DNA of 64,000 bases. Source: an uncultured Aquimarina sp. (lineage in GTDB: Bacteria > Bacteroidota > Bacteroidia > Flavobacteriales > Flavobacteriaceae). The stretch spans positions 43,701-107,700 of the forward strand of contig CANMMM010000019.1 of assembly GCA_947498935.1 (NCBI GenBank), read 5' to 3'. The notes below the pieces were generated by a model that was given only the letters and a program-made list of their open reading frames with translations, was not told the DNA's origin and ran no database searches. The translations under genes were made by a program, and so were the position numbers. Within the stretch, counting starts at the first letter, position 1. Every line of letters begins with the position of its first letter. Below, piece by piece: positions 35,104-43,395 of this stretch.

Positions 35104-35436
35104 CTATAATTTATGGTCTATGGCATATTCTTGTTGGTAGAGCGGTTCTAACGACCAGAAAAAATCATTGGCTTCCTCTTGATTCGCATAATGAATGGAA
35201 CATAATTGCGGTGTGCCATCCATCTCAAAACACTCATACCTGTAACATTGCACAGGACGTTCTATATCTGAAATATCTATGGTAGTCCAGCGCAGGATTA
35301 AGGTGTTTTTTCGCTTTTGCGAAAGCATAACTTGAAAATCTCTACACTTCTCAGAACATCCTTTATTAATTTCCATAGCTCTGTCCATTATTCGTTGAAC
35401 CACTTGTGGTTCCAGTTTAATTTTTGGTTTTCGCAT
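35104..35436 (-). CDS. Hypothetical protein
   Basis: 110 aa, mixed alpha/beta, with a Cys-containing motif (NKGCSEKCRDFQV) and strands (ILRWTTIDISD; YRYECFEMDG). Overlaps the CobT/VWA-like gene by 20 bp. No family recognised. Confidence 0.4.
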   Translation of the reverse strand: MRKPKIKLEPQVVQRIMDRAMEINKGCSEKCRDFQVMLSQKRKNTLILRWTTIDISDIERPVQCYRYECFEMDGTPQLCSIHYANQEEANDFFWSLEPLYQQEYAIDHKL

Positions 35437-36436
35437 CGAGTTGTTTTTTATAATTGGTAATGATTTGTGAGACCTCTTTTACGGCAGATTCCATTGAGTA
35501 GCTTTGTTCAAATACGAAGCCTTTTTCGTTTACCGCTTTCGCGAAAGCATCACCCATACTAGCAGAAATTGTCCCCAAACCTGAAGGAATGGTCAAGTCA
35601 AAATAGTTGCTCATCGCCACCAGAGACTTGAAACCTCGATAGCGGAAATACCTTGGGTCGCTGCTCATTAATAACAGCTGATTCTTATCCAGTTTATCCT
35701 GAAATCGCTTGACACGAACGCAACCCATTGTGACCTGATTATTGAAGGATGTGCCTATCATCACATTCACTTCTACAGAAACGCCACGCAACTCCATAAA
35801 CTCTACCAACTCGGCGCAAGCAAGACCTACATAGAGTAAATCGTTCCCTTTTATCTGTGCATTTGCGCCTGCCATCAGGTACAATTGCAGCGATGGATAG
35901 GATTGCTGTTTATCCTGAAAATAAGCGTACACACTTTTTACCGAAGTCTGAATTTGTTTGTTGCGTAGTTCAATAGTCATTTGGCTTATAGAAGTATCTA
36001 GCGGTGTTCCTGTATTCACAGGAAACTGCTGAAACATCGCCATTGCAGCACGTTCAAAAGAGAAAACGCCCAGGCCTCTATCGTTATACGCTATCTTAGG
36101 TTTAGGTATTACAGAATCGTTGAGATACTGAAGATATTCGGCAAGCTTATCTTTAATTTTGGGTTGGATTTTTTCTACCAGAGGCATTCCCAAAAAGGTG
36201 CGATGCGTTTCTAGTTCGGTTACATCGTTGGGTGCTGGTGTGCCGTACCAATTCGTGCCGTTTTTTATGTTATCGCTCGTGCTTTGCGTTACCCAATCCC
36301 AACGTGATTGATTAGCGGTAGATAATTGCTTGACTTCATCATCTACAAATGCATTAAAGGCAAACACACTATCAAATAAGAGATAGTTGTATTTGCCATC
36401 GTTGCCTTGAATGGTATGTTTTTGTGGTGCGCTCAC
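35417..36436 (-). CDS. CobT/VWA-like protein (DUF7192-type)
   Basis: 339 aa. The sequence follows the pattern of DUF7192-type proteins that accompany CobS-like AAA ATPases in phages and plasmids: a WYGTPAPNDV segment, a FSFERAAMAM stretch, then a Rossmann/VWA-like core (QLYLMAGANAQIKGNDLLYV, GVSVEVNVMIG, YFRYRGFKSLV). It probably acts with the MoxR/CobS-like ATPase at 37768-38718 as a chelatase-like remodelling pair. The mercury cassette now separates the two. I considered it as a capsid protein and preferred this reading. Confidence 0.5.
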   Translation of the reverse strand: MSAPQKHTIQGNDGKYNYLLFDSVFAFNAFVDDEVKQLSTANQSRWDWVTQSTSDNIKNGTNWYGTPAPNDVTELETHRTFLGMPLVEKIQPKIKDKLAEYLQYLNDSVIPKPKIAYNDRGLGVFSFERAAMAMFQQFPVNTGTPLDTSISQMTIELRNKQIQTSVKSVYAYFQDKQQSYPSLQLYLMAGANAQIKGNDLLYVGLACAELVEFMELRGVSVEVNVMIGTSFNNQVTMGCVRVKRFQDKLDKNQLLLMSSDPRYFRYRGFKSLVAMSNYFDLTIPSGLGTISASMGDAFAKAVNEKGFVFEQSYSMESAVKEVSQIITNYKKQLDAKTKN

Positions 36437-36564
36437 GTATGCTCATAAAAGTAATTTTTGTGGTGCTGTAAGTGGCGTAGTGGGATTGTAGTTTGGTACG
36501 ATTTTATTTAAGTATTTGCTTAAATACGTAATTAATTATAGTTTTGTTCGTCTAAAGCAATACT

Positions 36565-36936
36565 ATGAAACTAGAAATTTCTTGTACAAGAGTTGAAGCC
36601 GACCATAAGCAGCTACAAAACTGTAGAACTACCATTGATGGTATGGCTAATGGTTTTGATAAAATTTCAAAACTACTATCCATTTCAGGTAATGAGGTTC
36701 GTTTAAAGATTCTATTCCTTTTACATATGGAAAAAGAGTTGTGCCCTTGCGATTTAGCCGATATTCTTGGTATGAGTGTTCCTGCAGTTTCACAACATAT
36801 ACGTAAAATTAAAGACGCTGGTATTATTACAGCCAGAAGAGAAGGGCAAACCTTATATTATTCATTAAATGAGGATGAAACGGATATTTTGAACAATATT
36901 TTTAAGTCAATAAAATTAGAAAGAAAAACGGCATAA
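36565..36936 (+). CDS. ArsR/SmtB-family metal-responsive repressor
   Basis: 123 aa. Winged-helix core from ISKLLSISGNEVRLKIL to ITARREGQTLYYSL. The metal site ELCPCDL with C60 and C62 in the recognition helix is typical for soft-metal sensors of this family; further Cys are at the N-terminus (C7, C19). It precedes merTP by 11 bp, so it likely represses this mercury operon and releases it on Hg(II) binding. Starts 128 bp from the divergent CobT-like gene, where the operator is expected. Confidence 0.85.
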   Translation: MKLEISCTRVEADHKQLQNCRTTIDGMANGFDKISKLLSISGNEVRLKILFLLHMEKELCPCDLADILGMSVPAVSQHIRKIKDAGIITARREGQTLYYSLNEDETDILNNIFKSIKLERKTA

Positions 36937-36947
36937 AGTTTATAATA

Positions 36948-37553
36948 ATGAGTACAGAAAAATCATCAAAGAAAGCAGCATATACGGGTTTGTTTGCTGC
37001 AATAGCAGCATCGTCTTGTTGTATACCACCCGTTATTGCTCTAATTGCCGGAGTTGGCGGGAGTGCCTCGGCTTTATCTTGGATGGAACCATTTAGACCT
37101 TACTTAATCGGTTTGGCAGTTGTGGCTATTGGCTATGCTTGGTATAATTATTATAAGCTTAAAAACACAGATGATTGTAATTGTGAAGTTGATGAAAAAC
37201 CAAAATGGTTTCAAACCAAAGGATTTTTAGCTGGGATTACACTATTTGCAGCCATCTCTATTAGTTTCCCGTATTACTCACATATTTTTTATCCAGATAA
37301 TAAGAAAGAAGTAGTTATAGTAAATCAATCAAATATTCAAACTGTAAATTTTGATGTTAAAGGAATGACCTGCGCTTCTTGTGAACAGCACGTTACGCAC
37401 GCTGTCAATGAGCTAGAAGGTATTGTAAATGTAGCTGCTTCTTTTGATAATGCTAATGCAACGGTAGAATTCGATAATTCAAAAACTACTGTAGAAGATA
37501 TAGAAAAAGCAATAAACTCAACAGGTTATAAAGTAATAAACAAAAAGCAGTAG
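36948..37553 (+). CDS. merTP: Mercuric transport protein MerTP fusion
   Basis: 201 aa. N-terminal MerT part with three to four hydrophobic segments and the C24-C25 pair in the first helix (ASSCCIPPVIA). C-terminal HMA/MerP part with GMTCASC (C142, C145). Moves Hg(II) across the inner membrane. Known in Bacteroidota with ArsR-type regulators and a small GDCCVxC protein, as here. No merA reductase is within the window. Confidence 0.88.
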   Translation: MSTEKSSKKAAYTGLFAAIAASSCCIPPVIALIAGVGGSASALSWMEPFRPYLIGLAVVAIGYAWYNYYKLKNTDDCNCEVDEKPKWFQTKGFLAGITLFAAISISFPYYSHIFYPDNKKEVVIVNQSNIQTVNFDVKGMTCASCEQHVTHAVNELEGIVNVAASFDNANATVEFDNSKTTVEDIEKAINSTGYKVINKKQ

Positions 37554-37558
37554 TAAGT

Positions 37559-37765
37559 ATGGAAGTTCTATTAAAATCAGAAATTACCTGTCCCAAATGC
37601 GGACATAAAAAAGTTGAGAATATGCCAACGAATGCCTGTCAGTTCTTTTATGAATGCGAAAATTGTAAAACAGTTTTGAAACCAAAAGATGGAGATTGTT
37701 GCGTGTATTGCTCATATGGAACTGTTGCTTGTCCACCAATTCAAGAAGGTAATGGTTGTTGCTAG
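37559..37765 (+). CDS. GDCCVxC domain-containing protein
   Basis: 68 aa with CPKC (11-14), C33/C36 and GDCCVYC (45-51), and a C-terminal CC. The motif defines a small family seen next to merTP; some members are selenoproteins, but this one uses Cys throughout. A mercury-binding carrier or sponge role is inferred from location. Starts 5 bp after merTP and converges with the CobS-like gene. Confidence 0.82.
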   Translation: MEVLLKSEITCPKCGHKKVENMPTNACQFFYECENCKTVLKPKDGDCCVYCSYGTVACPPIQEGNGCC

Positions 37766-37767
37766 AA

Positions 37768-38718
37768 TTAACCAATCCTTCTCTTAAACTCCGTAATAAA
37801 AGCCTGCTTCATCCCACTACTTTTATAAGAGTTTAAAAAGCCTTCTAGGTTAATTTCAGTTTTGATGTGTTCAGCTTTTTCTTTGGTCATTGCAAGGAAG
37901 TAGCTGTGTAGTGAATCCTTAAGGGTTTTCCCATTTGGCATTTTGCGATAGGTTTTACCAAACTCATCTTTCATTCCTGTTTCTCGTTTCATTTCAAGCT
38001 CGTATGCACGTTCAAAGTTGAGCATTGTGCGAAGTGTCATAATATCTTCAGTATCGTCGTCTCCAGCTTCTTTACCTTCATATTTGAGAATGGATTTTCT
38101 AATGTTAAGGCAAATTTCTACTACCGCAGGATAAACGAGTTGACGTTCTAAAGTTTCGTTAAAACCAATGCGGTAAATACAACCACTAAAACGGTCAAGC
38201 AAAGATGCATCTTGTTTGTTATTCCCAACATAGTTTCCGCTTGCACCTTTGCCAATGACGTTACCAGTAGCAATACAACCAAAATTTCTATGCTTTTTAA
38301 TCGGTTCATTATTTCCGTTAAAGATGATGGCATCCTCACGGGCGCTTTTTGCCAAAGCGTCATTGAGTAATCCAGCGGTATTGGCATCGAGCTTCGGCAT
38401 TTCATCTAGGATTAGAATTTTACCATCACGCCAAGCTTCAATGAGTGCGCCTTCTTTGTAACCAGAAATAGTCTGCCCTCCTTTAATGTCAATTGGCGAA
38501 GTCCATTGGTTACAGTTTACAATGGTAAATGGTAATTCTTGTCCATCGTTTTCCGCACGTCCTTTTATTGCATAAGCAATTTTCTCGCCGATGGTGGTTT
38601 TTCCTGTTCCGGCACTTCCAACCAAGTATGGATTATTTCCAACACTTAAGTCATCCATAATTTTCATAAACTGCGGAATCTGTTGTACTTCTGGGATATC
38701 TAATTTTCTGTTGTTCAT
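37768..38718 (-). CDS. MoxR/CobS-type AAA+ ATPase
   Basis: 316 aa. Walker A GSAGTGKT at 34-41, Walker B LILDEM with D105-E106, sensor-1 FGCIATGN, and an arginine stretch in LLDRFSGCIYRI. This is the MoxR/CobS clade of AAA+ proteins, which pair with VWA/CobT proteins to remodel or insert metals. Its partner is probably the protein at 35417-36436. Overlaps the giant helicase gene by 4 bp, so it belongs to the helicase-methylase operon. Confidence 0.8.
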   Translation of the reverse strand: MNNRKLDIPEVQQIPQFMKIMDDLSVGNNPYLVGSAGTGKTTIGEKIAYAIKGRAENDGQELPFTIVNCNQWTSPIDIKGGQTISGYKEGALIEAWRDGKILILDEMPKLDANTAGLLNDALAKSAREDAIIFNGNNEPIKKHRNFGCIATGNVIGKGASGNYVGNNKQDASLLDRFSGCIYRIGFNETLERQLVYPAVVEICLNIRKSILKYEGKEAGDDDTEDIMTLRTMLNFERAYELEMKRETGMKDEFGKTYRKMPNGKTLKDSLHSYFLAMTKEKAEHIKTEINLEGFLNSYKSSGMKQAFITEFKRRIG

Positions 38719-41700
38719 TGCGAATTAGCTAATTGTAATTGATTTATAATTTGGTCAATGGCTTCAATAGGAGTAATAGTATCTTCATAAAACACACGTC
38801 CCAAATCTTGAGCAGTATAGTTACCGAAAACAAATTCAGCATTACCATCTTCGTGTAAATTGTTTAAAACGAAGTAGCCTAATGTTTCAATCGCATCGTG
38901 TAAAGGCAAGTCTCTAACTTCTTCAACAATGGCATTGAAATCATCTTTAATTCCTGTCTGAAGAATTGCCTGCTTCCAATCTTGGTAAGGCTCTTCCACA
39001 TTCTTAAAAATTGGAATCAATGAGTAATTGTATTTCTCTTTATCCGTTAATGGGCGATTGTAAATGACTAAACCAAATTCATAATCTGCAGATGGTTCTT
39101 CGTAGTTCACAAAACCAATGGTAGGATTGCTTCCTTGGCCATAAGCACGACCTAACTGATATTTAAAAGTGCCTTTTTTCTGTTGAGTCTGTGCCTTCCA
39201 ATCGGTTTCATTTTCAATTTCCCAATCTTCCAGCTCACGCGCTTTACCCATATACTGCACTTGAAAAGCATCCAGTCGATTCAGAAACGCTTGCAAGTTT
39301 TCCAAATGCAAAGCTCCAGTCATATCTCCTGCATTTTGAACAAAGTCTGGTAATTCATCTTGAGATTGCCCAGGTTCACGCCTTAAAAGCGAACGTAGCT
39401 TTTCATCAATAATCGCAGGATATAAGTCCTTCTTATCGAGATAGACTTGATAGTAATTGTCACTTATTCGCTTAGCACGAAAACTCAACTTATGGTCGGC
39501 AAAGAAGTCGTCTAACTCCAATTTACTGATAATAGAGTAAGCTTCAGATACAGGAAGCAAAGCAGTATCGGCTTCGCCTTCTTTACCGAAATCTCTATGC
39601 AGTAGAATACCATTTTTGATAGTTCCTTCTTTGGTATTGTATTTAATTAGCTTATTTTGAGTACCGATTTGACCTGAAGCACCCACAATATTTTCGGTCA
39701 AAATATGACGACGCTCTCGCTTAGACGACGCCTTTTTAATTAGCTCGTTCCATTCCAGATTGACCATTTGCACATCGGTATCGGTAATACCACGACTCTC
39801 TGTAAATACTTGACTGATGAAACTTTGTTCGGCAGGTTGTAAACTGTAGGTTAAAATTTTACGAGAATCCGTAACTCCAAACTTTAAACTGATATTACTC
39901 AGAGTGTATGGGTTCTTTCCAGATTTCCCAACGCTCACACCTAAGAAGATTCCCCAAGATGGTTTGATAGTGGTTCCAATAAAAGGAACACGAACTACAT
40001 CACCAATATTCCACATATTGATATATCGTAAAATGATACGCTGAATATTTTCCAATCCAGCCATATACGTAGCCAGTAGCGATGTCTTTTGATTGATAAG
40101 TGCTTCCAGCTTGTTCCAGTCCGAAAGTATTTTCTCATTTTCTTCCTCGGTTTCTCCGCTACCTCGTTGGGGCAAGACGTCTCGGTCTTCTTTGAGCTTT
40201 TCTATTACTTTGAAACGTTTGGCTTTTCGTTCTTCTAAGAGCTTTGGATACGCCTCGTTGATTTGGTCTTCTAACTTCAATCGCACTTGAACAGGCTTTT
40301 CTCCATTCAAAGCTTCTTGAATACGCTGGTCAATATCTTGTTTGGTAAACGGACGTTTCAAATTATTGACAATGGTTATATCACGCACGGTATCTTTCCC
40401 GAAAGGCGTTTGTCCACCTTGTCCTTTTTGAAATAAAAAGCGTTTTTTCACTTCGGCATCAAGTGGTAAAAACTCGGTTTCTAAATCATAAGTTCCCTGC
40501 TGTTTTTCTAACTTGATTTGATGGTCGTAACGTTCTAACAAATCGTCATATAAGGCATCTTGGTCTTCCACTTTAAGTAATCCGGCACGTCCAGTCAATT
40601 GGCGTATAGCTCCGTCTTTAAAACCATTACGCTCATAAAAGATATTGCCTTGCTTGTCGGTTCGTTTTTGATAGGTAGGATAACCAAGCTGTTCCATCAT
40701 TTCCTGATTCTCATCGACCCAATTCCAAGCAGCGATATCTCCGTATTTATTTAAGAAATCAGCACTTTTAAGTGTATCATCATTTGTTTTTTGGGAACCT
40801 GTAGTATTGGCATCTAGCGATTTTAATTTCGCTTTAAGCATTGTCATCAAACGCTTTTCGGTCGGAATATCGCTCGTTATGTAATAATATTCAGGTAGGT
40901 TTACTTGCCCAGTACGATTAATACGACCACGTTTTTGAACTTCGGTATTGATATCTAACTCAAACTGATGTACAATCATTGCACGTTGGCGTTGGTCTTT
41001 AAAGTCTTTACTAGCGTGTGCCGATGAGCCTGTGCTACCACTTTGATTGATAAGAAGTACATCATAATCGCCACTATTAAACAATCGGAATGACTTCTCC
41101 GTATTATTTCGGAAGGATTCTACCACCGTTTCATCATCGTTTAAATCGATACGCTGATTACGTCCTGTAACTTCAGCTACTTTGAAATACATATCCGAAT
41201 GACCACCTAAATGTTTGGGTTTCTTTTCGGTTTGTAATAAATGAATGAGCTCGTCAATAGGCGAAATAGAAAGTCCAGAACTTTCTAATAACATTCGTTT
41301 TTTGATGTCGTGGTATTTCTCAATACCGTTTTGAGGTAGTTCTTCTAAGGCGATGCGTTCTCTGGTTTTTTCGCCATCAATAGCTACGTAATTGTAATTA
41401 AAAATGCCGTCTAGTCCTTTGACTAAAGTCCTGGTAAAGTCCAATTGTTCTTTAGGAATGACATCGCCACTCACTAAGTTCAAATCCTTCAAGAAAGCGC
41501 CCATTGTGGACTTGAAGGCAATGACCACTTTCTTGTCTTCTTTCAATAATTTGACGGTGTGCGCCACCACATCTTTAACCTTTAAAGCAAATAGCATTTG
41601 GTCAATGATGTTGAATACACGTGAGAAATAAGGTGATTGCTTTACTCCAAGACCTCTTGGTTTTGAAGACATATGTTCTCCTTGCGCTTTCGCGGAAGCG

Positions 41701-42977
41701 TGTACTTCTGCCAACAATGGTGCAACAAATTCCTGTTCAAACGCAACCACTTCATTCATCAAGCTGATAATACGGTTAACGCTCGCTCGACTTTTACTGC
41801 GTTGTGGTTCAGCATCAAGTGTGATGTAATCGACATTGATTCCTTCGTTAGACCGCTGACGTCTAATAAGCTGCCCACTTTCTGATAAGTTAGAAGCCAC
41901 GATTTCTTGTAAGGCTAATCCGCCACTTGTCATTGAGCGAACAAAATTAGAGTCCGTCAATCCAGTTTCTGCAATCGCTGTTTTCTTGGCGTAAAACGGC
42001 ATCACTTCTGGATATTTGGCAAAAGTGGCACTTAAGAAACAGCAGGCTTTGGTTTGTGGTAAAACTTCGCGCATCCAAGTACCGATGATAGAATCAAATC
42101 CACCTGCCATATGCGATTCGTCTAAAATGAATACAAGCTTCTTATACTTTTTACTTCCTTCAACACCATTGGCAACCATTTTTTCAATCCACATTCGTTT
42201 ATAAGGATGTGCCGATTGCACCTGAGAATAGGTCGCAAAAATCATATCGTAACCGAGTGGTAAGTGGTCTAGCGTTTGCGGAATTTTAATCGTTGGAATT
42301 TTGTCTGGGTCTGGTAATTTCTTACCAATCTTTTTATGATACTCGATAGACTCTGGACTTTCTGTAGGGAATTCGATTTCATTCGAAATCAAATCAGCTT
42401 GAGCAGAACTACTGAGCGGACTAAATACCACATTACCATCCGCATCTTTGATTTTTGCATTGGTATCTGTATTGATGATAAAAGGCCTGATGTTTTCAAA
42501 ACCTATCGCTTTTAAATCACGATACATATCGGTAAACAGGTCTGGTTTCTTGGTAAAAAAGACAGGAATATAATCGTTCATAACTGCGTGTCGTATCACC
42601 GCAGCAGCCTGCCGACCTTTACCTATTCCTGTCTGGTCTGCTATAATAATACCTTGCTCTTTTTCAAATTGCTTGAGGTATAAACCAACTGCATCTACTT
42701 GTTCCGCTCCTAGGCCTTTCCAGAGCTGTTTGGTAGATTCATATTTGAGTTCGTTACGTACATAATTGTCAATATTGCCTTTTGCCTTGACAATACTGTT
42801 TAAGGATTTTTGTACCTCAAAAGCCATATTTCGCGGAATGAGTGTATTCATTCGGTACGGTGCTTTTGATTTAGGAATGTACTCTACCAAAGCACTTTCT
42901 TGCGAGGCAAGCTGTGCAACTTCTTCGGCATTTTGCTTGAAGTCCGCCTGTTCTATTTCTAATTCTTGATTACTCAT
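38715..42977 (-). CDS. Strawberry-notch family superfamily 2 helicase
   Basis: 1420 aa. The P-loop with IIADQTGIGKGRQ (Gln115, GIGK at 117-120) and DESH at 286-289 are typical of strawberry-notch (SNO) helicases, with a C-terminal helicase domain containing LINQSGSTGSSAHASKD and the QKRGRINRTGQ Arg finger block. In phages and plasmids such proteins often pair with an adenine methylase (DarB-like sets) and may protect or process DNA during transfer. Here the methylase is two genes upstream. Overlaps both neighbours. A near-copy of the palindrome is at 41685-41698. Confidence 0.88.
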   Translation of the reverse strand: MSNQELEIEQADFKQNAEEVAQLASQESALVEYIPKSKAPYRMNTLIPRNMAFEVQKSLNSIVKAKGNIDNYVRNELKYESTKQLWKGLGAEQVDAVGLYLKQFEKEQGIIIADQTGIGKGRQAAAVIRHAVMNDYIPVFFTKKPDLFTDMYRDLKAIGFENIRPFIINTDTNAKIKDADGNVVFSPLSSSAQADLISNEIEFPTESPESIEYHKKIGKKLPDPDKIPTIKIPQTLDHLPLGYDMIFATYSQVQSAHPYKRMWIEKMVANGVEGSKKYKKLVFILDESHMAGGFDSIIGTWMREVLPQTKACCFLSATFAKYPEVMPFYAKKTAIAETGLTDSNFVRSMTSGGLALQEIVASNLSESGQLIRRQRSNEGINVDYITLDAEPQRSKSRASVNRIISLMNEVVAFEQEFVAPLLAEVHASAKAQGEHMSSKPRGLGVKQSPYFSRVFNIIDQMLFALKVKDVVAHTVKLLKEDKKVVIAFKSTMGAFLKDLNLVSGDVIPKEQLDFTRTLVKGLDGIFNYNYVAIDGEKTRERIALEELPQNGIEKYHDIKKRMLLESSGLSISPIDELIHLLQTEKKPKHLGGHSDMYFKVAEVTGRNQRIDLNDDETVVESFRNNTEKSFRLFNSGDYDVLLINQSGSTGSSAHASKDFKDQRQRAMIVHQFELDINTEVQKRGRINRTGQVNLPEYYYITSDIPTEKRLMTMLKAKLKSLDANTTGSQKTNDDTLKSADFLNKYGDIAAWNWVDENQEMMEQLGYPTYQKRTDKQGNIFYERNGFKDGAIRQLTGRAGLLKVEDQDALYDDLLERYDHQIKLEKQQGTYDLETEFLPLDAEVKKRFLFQKGQGGQTPFGKDTVRDITIVNNLKRPFTKQDIDQRIQEALNGEKPVQVRLKLEDQINEAYPKLLEERKAKRFKVIEKLKEDRDVLPQRGSGETEEENEKILSDWNKLEALINQKTSLLATYMAGLENIQRIILRYINMWNIGDVVRVPFIGTTIKPSWGIFLGVSVGKSGKNPYTLSNISLKFGVTDSRKILTYSLQPAEQSFISQVFTESRGITDTDVQMVNLEWNELIKKASSKRERRHILTENIVGASGQIGTQNKLIKYNTKEGTIKNGILLHRDFGKEGEADTALLPVSEAYSIISKLELDDFFADHKLSFRAKRISDNYYQVYLDKKDLYPAIIDEKLRSLLRREPGQSQDELPDFVQNAGDMTGALHLENLQAFLNRLDAFQVQYMGKARELEDWEIENETDWKAQTQQKKGTFKYQLGRAYGQGSNPTIGFVNYEEPSADYEFGLVIYNRPLTDKEKYNYSLIPIFKNVEEPYQDWKQAILQTGIKDDFNAIVEEVRDLPLHDAIETLGYFVLNNLHEDGNAEFVFGNYTAQDLGRVFYEDTITPIEAIDQIINQLQLANSQ

Positions 42978-43395
42978 TCTGGTGTTGGGCTAAGGCTTCT
43001 AAATAGGTTCGCAATGTGATTTCTGAATACAGTTGAATCGCTTCTTCTTTGTCTATTCCACTTCCATAAAGCAGAGAATCTTGTGGTGCGCTATCATCCA
43101 GTTTATCCCAACTTTCTTTAAGTGTCCAAAGTGCGAGTTGCATCTTGTCAGTCTGTGCTAAAAAGTCTGCAATTTCGGCTACCGATTTCCCTTCGGTATA
43201 GACCAGCTCCAGATAATCTTCAATAAGAGCAATTGGGTCTTCACCTTTCGCAAAAGCGTGTTCCACCAGTTGGTGCAGTTGAATGTAAAGTGCTGCTTCG
43301 TGGTCTTCATAGCGTTCAAAAGGTTTTGTGTTTGTAACCATAAAGAGCTTTGCACTCGTGCTGTTTGGCATTAATTGATTGTTGAAATAAATCAT
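42970..43395 (-). CDS. Hypothetical helical protein between methylase and helicase
   Basis: 141 aa, acidic and helical, begins MIYFNNQLMPNSTSAKLF. Start overlaps the methylase stop and its own stop overlaps the helicase start, so all three are translated together. Possibly a bridging subunit. No family recognised. Confidence 0.5.
   Translation of the reverse strand: MIYFNNQLMPNSTSAKLFMVTNTKPFERYEDHEAALYIQLHQLVEHAFAKGEDPIALIEDYLELVYTEGKSVAEIADFLAQTDKMQLALWTLKESWDKLDDSAPQDSLLYGSGIDKEEAIQLYSEITLRTYLEALAQHQNE

Noticed and set aside
35417..36436. 339-aa protein as a major capsid protein
   Set aside because: Size and position fit, but the sequence follows CobT/VWA (DUF7192-like) proteins that accompany CobS-type ATPases, and a CobS-like gene is close by.
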